Assembly (NCBI RefSeq): GCF_000423425.1
Contig: NZ_AUHY01000009.1
Coordinates: 1 to 64,000, forward strand
Length of the DNA: 64,000 bases
Direction of reading: 5' to 3'
Source: Meiothermus rufus DSM 22234
GTDB lineage: Bacteria > Deinococcota > Deinococci > Deinococcales > Thermaceae
Each line of letters begins with the position of its first letter. Within the stretch, counting starts at the first letter, position 1. The notes under the pieces are model-generated. The model worked only from the letters and a program-made list of their open reading frames with translations, was not told the origin of the DNA and did no database searches. Below are positions 46,462 through 55,314 of the stretch, piece by piece. Made by a program: the position numbers and the translations under genes.

Positions 46462-47697
46462 CTACAACACGCCTTCGAAGGCCAACTGGGTGGCTTTAAG
46501 AGCCTCGCTTAGGGCCTCCAAAGCCTGGTCGATGTGGCTTTTTTCTACGATTAGGGGAGGCTCCAGGCGCACCACCTTGGGGTTGTTGAGACCAAAAGCG
46601 GTCAGTACCCCCCGGCTGGCCAGCTCGGCCACCACCACCGCCCCAATATCGGCGTCGCTAAACTCGAGGCCCACCATCAGCCCCCGGCCCCGCACCTCCT
46701 GGATGAACTCAGGGTAGGCCCGCTGAACCTGGGCCAGCCCGGCCAGCAGGTATTGGCCCTGCTCGAGGGCCCGCTGGGGCAGGTTTTCCTCCTCGATCAC
46801 CTGCAAAGCGACCAACGCGGCGGCTGCCGCTAGGGGGTTACCGCCAAAAGTGCTGGAGTGGATGAGGGGCTCGCTTTTGTAGATGCTGAGGATTTCCGGG
46901 CGGCACAAGGTAGCCGAGATAGGCATCACTCCACCCCCTAAGGCCTTGGCGCTGACCAAAATGTCGGGCTCCACCCCTTCCCAATCCACCGCCCAAAACC
47001 GGCCGGTGCGGCCCAGACCGGTCTGCACCTCATCGGCAATCAGGAGTACCCCTTTTTCCTGGGTGATCCGCCGCACCTCGCGCAGATACCCCTCGGGCGG
47101 CACCCGGATGCCCCCCTCTCCCTGGATGGGCTCCACGATCACCGCAGCGGTATCGGGGCCAATGGCCTCTTCAATGGCCTTGGCATCGCCAAAGGGCACC
47201 ACCGTTACCCCTGGCAGCAACGGGCGGGCGGGTTGCTGGTAGGGCTCGCGCGGGGTAACCGAGAGGGCCCCCAGGGTCTTGCCATGGTAGCCCCCTTCAG
47301 TGGTGATGAAGCCCGGCTTGCCGGTGTAGAAGCGGGCAAACTTGAGCGCGGCCTCCACTCCCTCGGCTCCGGAATTGCCAAAGTAAACCATGGAAAGCCC
47401 CCTGGGGGCCAGCTCCGCTAGCCGGGCAGCCAGCCGGGTGGTAGGCTCCGAGATCAGCACCCGCACCGACATGGGCATCCGCTCGAGCTGGGCCTTAACC
47501 GCAGCCACCACCCTGGGGTGCCGATGGCCCAGCGAGAGGGTACCGTATAGACCCAAAAAGTCTAGGTAGCGCTTCCCTTCCGTGTCCCAGACGTATACGC
47601 CTTCCGCGTGGGACTCTACCTTGTCCAGCCCGGTAAAGCGCAAAAGACCAGCCAAGCCAGGGTTAATATGCCGCTCGTACAGCTCGAAAAGGGTCAT
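46462..47697 (-). CDS. Class III PLP aminotransferase (ornithine/putrescine aminotransferase-like)
   Basis: The 411-residue fold-I aminotransferase has YFGNSGAEGVEAALKFAR, the PLP-site IADEVQTGLGRTG (Asp) and the Lys in ILVSAKALGGGVMPIS, then the STFGGNPLAAAAALVAL signature. Sequence alone does not separate acetylornithine, ornithine, putrescine or beta-alanine aminotransferases. The N-terminus MTLFELYERHINPGLAGLLR is like putrescine-type enzymes. ATG 47697 has a weak upstream purine tract. The long frame beyond it overlaps the thioesterase gene and is rejected. Confidence 0.88.
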   Translation of the reverse strand: MTLFELYERHINPGLAGLLRFTGLDKVESHAEGVYVWDTEGKRYLDFLGLYGTLSLGHRHPRVVAAVKAQLERMPMSVRVLISEPTTRLAARLAELAPRGLSMVYFGNSGAEGVEAALKFARFYTGKPGFITTEGGYHGKTLGALSVTPREPYQQPARPLLPGVTVVPFGDAKAIEEAIGPDTAAVIVEPIQGEGGIRVPPEGYLREVRRITQEKGVLLIADEVQTGLGRTGRFWAVDWEGVEPDILVSAKALGGGVMPISATLCRPEILSIYKSEPLIHSSTFGGNPLAAAAALVALQVIEEENLPQRALEQGQYLLAGLAQVQRAYPEFIQEVRGRGLMVGLEFSDADIGAVVVAELASRGVLTAFGLNNPKVVRLEPPLIVEKSHIDQALEALSEALKATQLAFEGVL

Positions 47698-47710
47698 GGT
47701 CGGCCCCAGT

Positions 47711-48133
47711 TTACCACGGCCCCGCCCCCGCATCTGGGCGCACCTGGGCTGCCAGGCGCGCCTGTATGGCTTCGGGAATGCGCATGGCCCGGCCCTGGGG
47801 GCTTTGGCAGAGGTGACGGGTAAAGCCTTCGGCCAGCAGCGTACCCCCCCGCCAGACCCGATACGCATAGCGCAAAGTGCGGGAGGTGGCCTCGGTTAGG
47901 CAAACCTCCACCTCAACGGTATCGCCAAAGCGGGCCGGCTGCCGGTAGGTTAGACCTAGGGCCACTACGGCGAAGGCCAGACCCTGGGCCTCGATCTGGG
48001 TGTAGGGCAGGCCCAGCCGGTTGAGCCACTCCACCCGGGCCGCCTCGAGCCAGACCACGTAGCTGCTGTGGTGCACCACCCCCATGGCGTCGGTCTCGGC
48101 GTAGCGCACCGTGATGGGCAGACGAACGATCAC
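47711..48133 (-). CDS. Acyl-CoA thioesterase (YbgC-like hotdog)
   Basis: The 140-residue hotdog protein has VRYAETDAMGVVHHSSYVVW, the YbgC-type active-site motif with catalytic Asp. The core helix WLNRLGLPYTQIEAQGLAFA and strands ending RLAAQVRP follow. I chose GTG 48133 because the protein then begins VIVRLPITVRYAETD and AGGTGGGGG lies upstream. A TTG at 48169 inside glmM is less likely. It lies 10 bases after glmM and 13 bases before the aminotransferase gene, so the three genes form an operon. Confidence 0.87.
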   Translation of the reverse strand: MIVRLPITVRYAETDAMGVVHHSSYVVWLEAARVEWLNRLGLPYTQIEAQGLAFAVVALGLTYRQPARFGDTVEVEVCLTEATSRTLRYAYRVWRGGTLLAEGFTRHLCQSPQGRAMRIPEAIQARLAAQVRPDAGAGPW

Positions 48134-48143
48134 CGGCCCCCAC

Positions 48144-49454
48144 CTAAGACAGCGAATCCAGACGCTCAACCGTGGCCACCAGGGTCGAGGAGACCGCTTC
48201 GATCAGCTCGGCAGGCCCCTCCACCATCACCCGTACCAAGGGCTCGGTGCCCGAAGGCCGCACGTTGACCCGGCCCTGGCCTTGCAAAACCCGCTCGGCC
48301 TCCTGAACTGCTTGGTGCAGCTCGGGGTGTTGCATCAGCCGGTGTTTATCCTGTACCCGTACATTCTTGAGAAGCTGGGGATACATCGGCAAGGCCTCGT
48401 ACCACTCGGCCAAATCGCGCCCCGATTGGCGCATCGCCGCAAGGGTCAGAAGGGCGGTCAACAGGCCATCCCCGGTGGGCGCATGCTCGAGGAAGATCAC
48501 GTGGCCGCTCTGCTCCCCGCCCAAGGTCAGGCTACTGGCCTTGAGCTTCTCGTAGACGTAGCGGTCGCCCACCGCACTACGGTAGAAGTGGATTCCCGCC
48601 TCGCGCAGCTTGACCTCGAGGCCCATGTTGCTCATCAGGGTACCCACCACACCGGGCTCCCGCCGCACCAGGGCATTGAGGTAAAGGATGTGGTCGCCGT
48701 GAAACTCCCGTCCGTAGCGATCGACCAGGATGACCCGGTCGCCATCCCCGTCAAAGGCAGCCCCCAGATCGAAACCCATCTCCACCACCTGTTGGCGCAA
48801 AAACTCGGGGTGGGTGGAGCCGCAACCTTGGTTAATGTTGCGCCCGTCGGGGGTGTTGAACATCACGAAGACCTCGGCCCCCAAGCGCTGGAACAGCCGG
48901 TGAGCCAGGCGGTAGGTGGCCCCGTTGGCGGTATCGAGCACAATCTTAAGGCCCTCGAGGTTGCTTCCTTTGGAAGCGAGGAAGTCGAGGTACATGCGCT
49001 CGGCCTCGCGGAAGTCGGAAACCGTACCGATACCATCGGTCTTGAACTCGCGGGAAAGCAGGCTTTCGATCTCGGCTTCGGCCTCGTCGGGAAGTTTTTC
49101 CCCCGTGGCGCTAAAGAACTTGATGCCGTTGTCCTGATAGGGGTTGTGGCTGGCCGAGATCATCACCCCGGCGGTAGCCCCCAACGTCCGGGTCAGGTAG
49201 GCCACCCCTGGGGTGGGCAGCACCCCCAGGTGCTCCACCCGCACCCCCTGCGACATCAGGCCCGCAGCCAAAGCGGCCTCGAGCAGGTCGCTGGACTGGC
49301 GGGTATCCTTGCCTAAAAGCACAACGGGGCGCCTGGCCTGGCTGCGAAAGTAGGCCCCCGCAGCCTGACCGAGCCTGAGAACGAATTCTGGCGTCAGGGG
49401 CGGTTCGCCAGCCACGCCCCGCACGCCATCGGTGCCGAAGTATTTCCGCTCCAT
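48144..49454 (-). CDS. glmM: Phosphoglucosamine mutase
   Basis: GlmM interconverts glucosamine-6-phosphate and glucosamine-1-phosphate for peptidoglycan synthesis. The 436-residue protein starts MERKYFGTDGVRGVAGE. It has the phosphoserine loop GVMISASHNPYQDNGIKFF, the metal-binding DGDGDR in GAAFDGDGDRVILVD, and the sugar-binding GEQSGH. The C-terminal phosphate loop VRPSGTEPLVRVMVEG is also present. The Shine-Dalgarno is weak; TATAAA lies nine bases before ATG 49454, so the leader is very short. It is divergent from the gene at 49533. Confidence 0.95.
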   Translation of the reverse strand: MERKYFGTDGVRGVAGEPPLTPEFVLRLGQAAGAYFRSQARRPVVLLGKDTRQSSDLLEAALAAGLMSQGVRVEHLGVLPTPGVAYLTRTLGATAGVMISASHNPYQDNGIKFFSATGEKLPDEAEAEIESLLSREFKTDGIGTVSDFREAERMYLDFLASKGSNLEGLKIVLDTANGATYRLAHRLFQRLGAEVFVMFNTPDGRNINQGCGSTHPEFLRQQVVEMGFDLGAAFDGDGDRVILVDRYGREFHGDHILYLNALVRREPGVVGTLMSNMGLEVKLREAGIHFYRSAVGDRYVYEKLKASSLTLGGEQSGHVIFLEHAPTGDGLLTALLTLAAMRQSGRDLAEWYEALPMYPQLLKNVRVQDKHRLMQHPELHQAVQEAERVLQGQGRVNVRPSGTEPLVRVMVEGPAELIEAVSSTLVATVERLDSLS

Positions 49455-49532
49455 CTCGCACAGTTTATACCGATACCCCAATGTGTCGGGCCAGCTTGCG
49501 CCCAAAACATCGCCTTGCCAGGGTAGATAAGG

Positions 49533-50003
49533 ATGAAATACGCCCTATCCCTTCCCCTCTTCCTTGGCCTGGCCCTGGCCCAGCCGGGCACCTCGCCCTT
49601 CGTGGACGTGCCCCCCTGCCACTGGGCCCGGCCCGCCTTAGAGGCCATTGCCCGACCCGGCCCCCAAGCCCGCCCCCAGCCCTCCCTCCTGCTGGCGGAA
49701 AACGCGCTGTTGCAGGTTTTCGAGGGCTTGCGCTGCAACGACCCCGCCTGGAGTATGCGCTTCTTGCTGAACCCTGCCCCTGGCTTTGGGCAAAGCCAGA
49801 GTGGCCTGCGCGGCTTCGAGCTGCGGGTGTTGCAAAGCACCCTGGTGGGCAGCCAGGCCACCCTTCGCTTCAGCCTTACCGCCGTGGTCGAGGGGGCCAC
49901 CCTGAGGCGCAACAGCACCGCCCGGCTGGTTTTTGGGCCGGAGGGGTGGAAAGTAGACTACGCCAGCCTGGCCGCCCTCGAGCTGCCCCTTTTTCCCCGC
50001 TAG
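49533..50003 (+). CDS. Secreted protein with a single SLH-like motif, function unknown
   Basis: The 156-residue product has a signal peptide (MKYALSLPLFLGLALAQ, cleavage after ALA). It is followed by FVDVPPCHWARPALEAIA, the start of an S-layer-homology-type repeat, but only one partial repeat is present. The rest (LRGFELRVLQSTLVGSQATL...RRNSTARLVFGPEGWKVDYA) is beta-rich. Two Cys (PPCHW and LRCND) could pair. TAGATAAGG directly precedes the ATG. It is probably attached to or near the cell envelope. Confidence 0.7.
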   Translation: MKYALSLPLFLGLALAQPGTSPFVDVPPCHWARPALEAIARPGPQARPQPSLLLAENALLQVFEGLRCNDPAWSMRFLLNPAPGFGQSQSGLRGFELRVLQSTLVGSQATLRFSLTAVVEGATLRRNSTARLVFGPEGWKVDYASLAALELPLFPR

Positions 50004-50006
50004 CCT

Positions 50007-51323
50007 TCAGGCCGGGGTCAGCCCCAGCGTCTCAGCCCACCATTCTGCAAAGCGCCATAGCCCACGCTGGAACAGGCGGGCGCGCCGCTCAGCCTTTCTG
50101 CCCCTACCCGCCTCGGCAGGCACCAAGCCCCAGTTGGCGTTCATAGGCTGGAAGTTTTCCGGGTTAGCGCTGGCCAAATAGCGCACCAACCCCCCCAGCA
50201 TGCTCTCCTCGGGGGGCACCACCGGGGGCTTACCCTGAAGCAAACGGGCCGCGTTGAGCCCCGCCAGCAACCCGGTCGCAGCCGACTCAAGGTAACCCTC
50301 TACCCCGCAGAGCACCCCGCAGACCAGAAGCCGGGGGTGTTCGCGGAAACGCAGGCTAGGCGCAATAAGGCGCGGCGCGCACAGATAGGTGTTGCGGTGC
50401 ATCACCCCGTAGCGCACGATCTCGGCCCGCTCGAGGCCTGGGATGCTCTGCACTACCAGCTTCTGGTCGCCCCACTTAAGCCCGGTCTGGAAGCCCACCA
50501 GGCTCCACATCTGGCCCCGCCGATCCTCGGCCCGTAGCTGTACTACCGCGTAGGGTTCCCGGCCGGTGCGGGGATCGGGCAGGCCCACCGGCTTCATCGG
50601 GCCAAAGCGGGGGGTGTCATAGCCGCGGCGGGCTAGCTCCTCGATGGGCATGCAGCCTTCGAAAAACTCCAGCTTCTCCCAGTCGTGTGGGGTGTGCCGG
50701 CGGGCCTGGGACAAAACCTCGTAGAAGCGCCGGTACTCCTCCTCGTTCAAAGGGCAGTTCAGGTAGTCCGCGCTCTGGCCGTAGCGCCCGGCCCGGTAGG
50801 CCACCTCGAGGTTGATGCTCTCCCCCAGCACCACCGGGGCCGCCGCATCGTAGAAGCCCAGCCACTCCTGGCCCAGCAAGCCCTGCAGGTGCTGGGCTAA
50901 GGCCTCGGAGGTGAGGGGGCCTGTGGCCAATACCACCACCCCCTCCGAAGGCAGTTCAGTTAACTCTTGCCGCACCACCTCCACCTGCGGATGGCTGCTT
51001 AGCCCCTGGGTAATTTCCTGGGAAAAAGCCTCCCGCTCTACCGCCAACGCCCCACCCGCCGGCACCCGGTGTCGGTCGGCAGCCCTGAGCACCAGCGAGC
51101 CCGCGGCGCGTAGCTCGGCCTGCAATAGCCCTTTGGCGTTGGTCTCCCCTTCCCCGCCCAAGCTGTTCGAGCAAACCAACTCAGCAAACGCTCCGGTGCG
51201 ATGGGCCGGGGTCAGGCGCTGGGGGCGCATCTCGTACAGGCGCACCCGCACACCCAGCCGGGCCGCAGTGTAGGCTGCCTCCGAACCGGCAAGCCCAGCC
51301 CCGATAACGTGTACCGTATCCAT
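50007..51323 (-). CDS. trmFO: tRNA m5U54 methyltransferase TrmFO (folate/FAD-dependent)
   Basis: TrmFO makes m5U54 in the T-loop of tRNA using methylenetetrahydrofolate and FADH2. The 438-residue protein begins with the FAD loop VHVIGAGLAGSEAAYTAARL, followed by YEMRPQRLTPAHRTGAFAEL and VCSNSLGG (with the conserved Cys). The MNANWGLVP segment near the C-terminus is also typical. Because tRNA m5U54 is covered here, the TrmA-like enzyme at 405-1628 more likely acts on rRNA. The gene converges on the secreted-protein gene with a 3-base gap. Confidence 0.95.
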   Translation of the reverse strand: MDTVHVIGAGLAGSEAAYTAARLGVRVRLYEMRPQRLTPAHRTGAFAELVCSNSLGGEGETNAKGLLQAELRAAGSLVLRAADRHRVPAGGALAVEREAFSQEITQGLSSHPQVEVVRQELTELPSEGVVVLATGPLTSEALAQHLQGLLGQEWLGFYDAAAPVVLGESINLEVAYRAGRYGQSADYLNCPLNEEEYRRFYEVLSQARRHTPHDWEKLEFFEGCMPIEELARRGYDTPRFGPMKPVGLPDPRTGREPYAVVQLRAEDRRGQMWSLVGFQTGLKWGDQKLVVQSIPGLERAEIVRYGVMHRNTYLCAPRLIAPSLRFREHPRLLVCGVLCGVEGYLESAATGLLAGLNAARLLQGKPPVVPPEESMLGGLVRYLASANPENFQPMNANWGLVPAEAGRGRKAERRARLFQRGLWRFAEWWAETLGLTPA

Positions 51324-51382
51324 GACTTCCCAGTGTATCGCACCCCTGGTGTGCCCTTTAGGGCCTGGCGTAAGATACGCCT

Positions 51383-51796
51383 ATGGACAGAAGAATACGG
51401 GTGCTCATTGCCAAGCCGGGGCTGGACGGGCACGACCGGGGGGCCAAGGTGGTGGCCCGGGCCCTGCGCGATGCGGGTATGGAGGTCATCTACACCGGCC
51501 TGCGCCAGACCCCCGAGATGATCGTCTCAGCAGCCCTGCAAGAAGACGTAGACGCCATCGGCCTCTCGATCCTCTCCGGAGCCCACATGCACTACTTCAG
51601 CGAGGTTCGGCGCCTGCTCGACGAAGCGGGCGCGGGCGACATCCTGCTCTTCGGTGGGGGTATCATCCCCGACGAAGACGTACCCCACCTCAAGGCCCTG
51701 GGGGTAGCCGAGGTTTTCGGCCCGGGAACCAGCACCCAGGACATCGTGGACTTTCTCCACAAGGCGGCCCCCGCACGCTGGGCTGCCCAGGGCTAA
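51383..51796 (+). CDS. Stand-alone cobalamin-binding subunit of methylmalonyl-CoA mutase
   Basis: The 137-residue protein is the B12-binding domain alone: [20 protein letters not shown] carries the DxHxxG motif whose His ligates cobalt, with GLSILSGAH and [12 protein letters not shown] completing the Rossmann-like fold. The catalytic (beta/alpha)8 subunit is not in the window, so it must be elsewhere; a split mutase is usual in archaea and some thermophiles. TAAGAT (51371-51376) lies six bases before the ATG, indicating a leaderless transcript. The AhpD-like gene follows after 9 bases. Confidence 0.92.
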   Translation: MDRRIRVLIAKPGLDGHDRGAKVVARALRDAGMEVIYTGLRQTPEMIVSAALQEDVDAIGLSILSGAHMHYFSEVRRLLDEAGAGDILLFGGGIIPDEDVPHLKALGVAEVFGPGTSTQDIVDFLHKAAPARWAAQG

Positions 51797-51805
51797 GGAG
51801 GCCCC

Positions 51806-52423
51806 ATGCCCAAGAAAGGCCCCCTTTCTAAGGTCAAATCTCCCACCCCGCCCACGGCCTGGGTGCGGGTGCCGGAGGAGTCGGAAGTGCGCGAGGACGT
51901 GAAGGCTCTGTTCGACAAATTCCGGGAGAAAACCGGGTTTGTCCCCAACGTAGCCCGCAACTTCGCCCTTATGCCCGAGCACTTCCTGCGCTGGTTCCGC
52001 TACTACGACTACCTGATGCGCAACGAGGAACCGGGCCTCTTGAGCCGCAAGGAGCGGGAGATGATTGCGGTGGTGGTCTCGGCGGCCAACCATTGCGAGT
52101 ACTGCCTGGCCTCGCACTCGGCCTACCTACGCGAGATTACCGGCGATCCGGTGTTGCCCGATGTGCTGGCGGCCAACTTCCGCCGGGCCCACCTAAGCCC
52201 CCGGGAAGAGGCCCTGCTGGAGTTCGCCTACCAGATCACCACCGACTCCGCCTCGATGAGCGCTGCCGACATTGAAATGCTGCGGGCCATCGGGCTTTCC
52301 GACGAGGCCATCTTCGAAGCTGCCCAGGTGGCCGCTATGTTCAACTTCACCAACCGCATTGCCAACGCGTTAGGCTGGGTGCCCAACGAAATCTACTACC
52401 ACCTCCACCGCCACAAGGAGTAG
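51806..52423 (+). CDS. AhpD-like (carboxymuconolactone decarboxylase fold) peroxidase-related protein
   Basis: The 205-residue all-helical protein contains MIAVVVSAANHCEYCLASHS, the CxxC...H redox motif of the AhpD-like family. It resembles proteins annotated as peroxidase-related enzymes (EREMIAVV, EALLEFAYQITTDSASM, FNFTNRIANALGW). It probably reduces peroxides or handles thiols, but the partner is unknown. AAGGAGG precedes the ATG. It is in an operon with the B12-binding subunit and the following 58-aa membrane protein. Confidence 0.88.
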   Translation: MPKKGPLSKVKSPTPPTAWVRVPEESEVREDVKALFDKFREKTGFVPNVARNFALMPEHFLRWFRYYDYLMRNEEPGLLSRKEREMIAVVVSAANHCEYCLASHSAYLREITGDPVLPDVLAANFRRAHLSPREEALLEFAYQITTDSASMSAADIEMLRAIGLSDEAIFEAAQVAAMFNFTNRIANALGWVPNEIYYHLHRHKE

Positions 52424-52426
52424 CGC

Positions 52427-52603
52427 ATGGAAGGCCTGAAAAGCTTTGCCCTGTGGGGGCTTATTGCCCTGTTGGTCGGCGGCCTACTCTATCTAGCCCA
52501 GCTACAAGGCTGGCTTCCCGCCACCCTGCCCTACTGGGCCTTGGGCATGGTGGCGGTGCTGGCCTTAGGTTTTGCCAACCTACTGGCTCGAGGCCCCCGG
52601 TAG
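52427..52603 (+). CDS. Hypothetical 58-aa membrane protein
   Basis: This short frame begins three bases after the preceding stop, with GGAG six bases before its ATG. It encodes MEGLKSFALWGLIALLVGGL, a loop (LYLAQLQGWLPATLP), and YWALGMVAVLALGFANLLAR with a short Arg-rich end: two transmembrane helices in a hairpin. No family is recognised. Tight coupling to the AhpD-like gene and ordinary codon use support it as a real gene. Its stop is 2 bases from the convergent lpd stop. Confidence 0.7.
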   Translation: MEGLKSFALWGLIALLVGGLLYLAQLQGWLPATLPYWALGMVAVLALGFANLLARGPR

Positions 52604-52605
52604 GG

Positions 52606-53988
52606 CTAAATGTGGATGGGCCTGTCCCAGGCGGCCAGGGCCGCCTCCTTGAGCACCTCGGCCAGGGTGGGGTGGGCGTGGGAGGCCCGGGCTAGGTCCT
52701 CGGCCGAGGCGTGGAAGGCTATGGCCACCGCGGCCTCGGCGATCAGGTCACCCGCCCGGGGCCCGATGATGTGTACCCCTAGAATACGGTCGGTCTCGGC
52801 ATGGGCCAGGATTTTGGCGAAGCCCTCGGTCTCATTCATGGCTCGAGCCCGTCCGTTGGCCGAGAAGGGAAAACTCCCTTTCTTGTAGGGGATGCCCAGG
52901 CTTTTGAGCTCCTCTTCGGTCTTACCCACCGAGGCGATCTCGGGGTGGGTATAGACCACGCTGGGAATAGCATTGTAGTCCACGTGGCCGTAGCCGCTAA
53001 CCATGTACTCCACCGCGGCGTAGCCCTCCTCCTCGGCCTTATGGGCCAGCATGGGCCCGGCGATCACATCCCCGATGGCGTAGATGCTGGGCACCGCGGT
53101 CTGGTAGTGGGCGTTCACCGGAATCCGGCCCCGCTCGTCGGTTTGTAGACCCACATTTTCCAGGCCCAGCCCGTCGGTGTTGGGCACCCGGCCCGTCGCC
53201 AGCAGCACCCGCTCGGCCACCAAAGGCTCTCCGCCCTCGTACTCCACAATGCCCCGGCCCTCCTTGGCGTAGGCCGCGGTCACCCGTACCCCAGTGCGAA
53301 TATCCAGGCCCTGCTTGCGGAAGACCTTCTCGGCGGCTTTGGCAATTTCCCCGTCCATGCCGCCCAAAATGGTAGGTAGGTACTCCAGCACCGTCACCTT
53401 AGAGCCCAGCCGGCTCCAAACCGAGCCTAGCTCGAGGCCAATCACCCCCCCGCCGATGACCACCAGCGACTCCGGCACCTTGGGATAGGCAATGGCCTGG
53501 TCGGAAGTACCCACGATCTCGTAGTCCAGCACTACCCCTTTGAGCGGGGCCACTTTGGAGCCAGTGGCAATCAGGATACGCTCGGCCTCGAGCTCCTGGG
53601 TGCCTTCGGGCCCCTCCACCACCACCCGCGTGGGCCCTACGATGCGGCCATGCCCCAAGTAGCGCTTGACCTTGTTCTTCTTGAACAAAAACTCGATGCC
53701 GCTGGTGTTGGCCTTGACTACCTTATCCTTGTGGGCCATCAGGGCAGCCAGGTCTAGCTCGGCCTGGCCGATCTTCAAGCCGATCAGATGGTTTGCCCGG
53801 GCCGCCTGAATTTTCTCGCTGGCCTCGAGCAAGGCCTTGGAGGGAATGCAACCCACCCGCAAGCAGGTGCCCCCCAAGGCCGGTTCCTTCTCGATACAGG
53901 CCACGTCCAGCCCTAGCTGGGCCGCCCGGATGGCCGCCACATACCCCCCTGGCCCCGCACCGATAACCACCAGTTGGTGTTTGTTCAT
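52606..53988 (-). CDS. lpdA: Dihydrolipoyl dehydrogenase (E3)
   Basis: E3 reoxidises dihydrolipoamide with NAD in 2-oxo acid dehydrogenase complexes. The 460-residue flavoprotein has LVVIGAGPGGYVAAIRAAQL (FAD) and the redox-active disulfide in GGTCLRVGCIPSKALL. It also has the NAD-binding LVVIGGGVIGLELGSVW and the C-terminal His-Glu pair in SHAHPTLAEV. The start lies 3 bases after sucB, so this is the E3 of the 2-oxoglutarate dehydrogenase operon. Confidence 0.96.
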   Translation of the reverse strand: MNKHQLVVIGAGPGGYVAAIRAAQLGLDVACIEKEPALGGTCLRVGCIPSKALLEASEKIQAARANHLIGLKIGQAELDLAALMAHKDKVVKANTSGIEFLFKKNKVKRYLGHGRIVGPTRVVVEGPEGTQELEAERILIATGSKVAPLKGVVLDYEIVGTSDQAIAYPKVPESLVVIGGGVIGLELGSVWSRLGSKVTVLEYLPTILGGMDGEIAKAAEKVFRKQGLDIRTGVRVTAAYAKEGRGIVEYEGGEPLVAERVLLATGRVPNTDGLGLENVGLQTDERGRIPVNAHYQTAVPSIYAIGDVIAGPMLAHKAEEEGYAAVEYMVSGYGHVDYNAIPSVVYTHPEIASVGKTEEELKSLGIPYKKGSFPFSANGRARAMNETEGFAKILAHAETDRILGVHIIGPRAGDLIAEAAVAIAFHASAEDLARASHAHPTLAEVLKEAALAAWDRPIHI

Positions 53989-53991
53989 AGC

Positions 53992-55179
53992 TTAGACCTC
54001 GAGCACCAAGCGCACCGGGTTTTCCACCAGCTCCTTCACCCGCTTGAGGAAGGTGACCGCCTCCCGACCGTCCACGATGCGGTGGTCGTAGGAGAGGGCC
54101 AGGTTCATCATGGGCCGGATGACCACCTGCCCGCTTTTAGCCACGGGGCGTTCCTGAATGGCGTGCATCCCCAGGATGCCCACCTGGGGTGGGTTGAGGA
54201 TGGGCGTGGAGTTCAAGGAGCCATAGATGCCGCCGTTGGTGATGGTGAAGGTGCCCCCCATCAGCTCCTCGGGCTTGATCTTCTTTTCCCGCACCCGGGC
54301 CCCAAAATCGGCGATGATGGCCTCGATCTGGGCCATAGAAAGCTGGTCGGTGTTGCGGATCACCGGCACCACCAGCCCCTCTCCCCCACCTACGGCGATA
54401 CCGATGTCGTAATAGCGGTGGTAAACGATATCCGTGCCGCGAATCTCCGCGTTGAGCTGGGGAATCTCCTGCAAAGCCTGGGTCACCGCCTTAACGAAAA
54501 AGCTCATAAAGCCCAGTTTGACCCCGTATTTCTTCTGGAAGGCCTCGCCGTACTCCTTGCGTAGTTCCATCACCGCACCCATATCCACCTCGTTGAAGGT
54601 GGTGAGCATGGCGGTATTCTGCTTGGCCGAAAGCAGGCGCTCGGCGATACGCCGCCGCAAAGGGGTCATGGGCACCACGTCGTCGCGCCGTTCTCCCCGG
54701 GCCAGCGCTGCCGGAGGCTGGGATTGGGGCTGGGGGGCAGGTGCAGGGGCCGCAATGGCCCGTTGCACGTCCTCCTTAAGCACCCGCCCACCAGGGCCAC
54801 TACCCACCAGCTGGGTGGGCTCGAGGCCGGCCTGGGCCGCCAGGCGCTGGGCCGCGGGCATGACCTTGCTTTCCAGAGGGGGTGTAGTCCCCTGGCTAAC
54901 TGCGGGCGGGGGCACCGGGGCGGCTTGGGGTGCGGCGCTTTCCGCTACCCCCTCTTCGAGCAGGGCCACCACCTCACCCACCTTGGCCGTTCCTGTGGAA
55001 ATGAGAATTTTGCTCAGGCGGCCCGAAACCGGGGAGGGTAGCTCGAGGGTGGCCTTATCGGTAACCAGCTCCACCAAAGGCTCATCCAGCCGCACCACGT
55101 CGCCTTCTTTCTTGAGCCACTGCCCGATCTCCACCTCGGTAATGGACTCACCAACCGCGGGAATTTTGAGTTCCAACAT
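53992..55179 (-). CDS. sucB: 2-oxoglutarate dehydrogenase E2, dihydrolipoyl succinyltransferase
   Basis: The 395-residue E2 has a lipoyl domain with the lipoylated Lys in [11 protein letters not shown] (residues about 30-50) and a peripheral-subunit-binding domain ([20 protein letters not shown]). After Ala/Pro/Gln-rich linkers comes a catalytic domain with [16 protein letters not shown]. The motif [20 protein letters not shown] is characteristic of succinyltransferases rather than acetyltransferases. GGAG lies seven bases before ATG 55179. A 135-base gap separates it from sucA; nothing regulatory is evident there. Confidence 0.94.
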   Translation of the reverse strand: MLELKIPAVGESITEVEIGQWLKKEGDVVRLDEPLVELVTDKATLELPSPVSGRLSKILISTGTAKVGEVVALLEEGVAESAAPQAAPVPPPAVSQGTTPPLESKVMPAAQRLAAQAGLEPTQLVGSGPGGRVLKEDVQRAIAAPAPAPQPQSQPPAALARGERRDDVVPMTPLRRRIAERLLSAKQNTAMLTTFNEVDMGAVMELRKEYGEAFQKKYGVKLGFMSFFVKAVTQALQEIPQLNAEIRGTDIVYHRYYDIGIAVGGGEGLVVPVIRNTDQLSMAQIEAIIADFGARVREKKIKPEELMGGTFTITNGGIYGSLNSTPILNPPQVGILGMHAIQERPVAKSGQVVIRPMMNLALSYDHRIVDGREAVTFLKRVKELVENPVRLVLEV

Positions 55180-55314
55180 CTTCGCTCTCCTTCGCCTTAC
55201 GAGCACCGCTGCCCCACTTGGGCGCTTTGCTTCAAGTTCCCAATCTAGCCAGAACCCCTCTTACCTTTTACGCCGAATTCACCACCATCGAAACGAAAGC
55301 GCAGTAGGGTAGCA

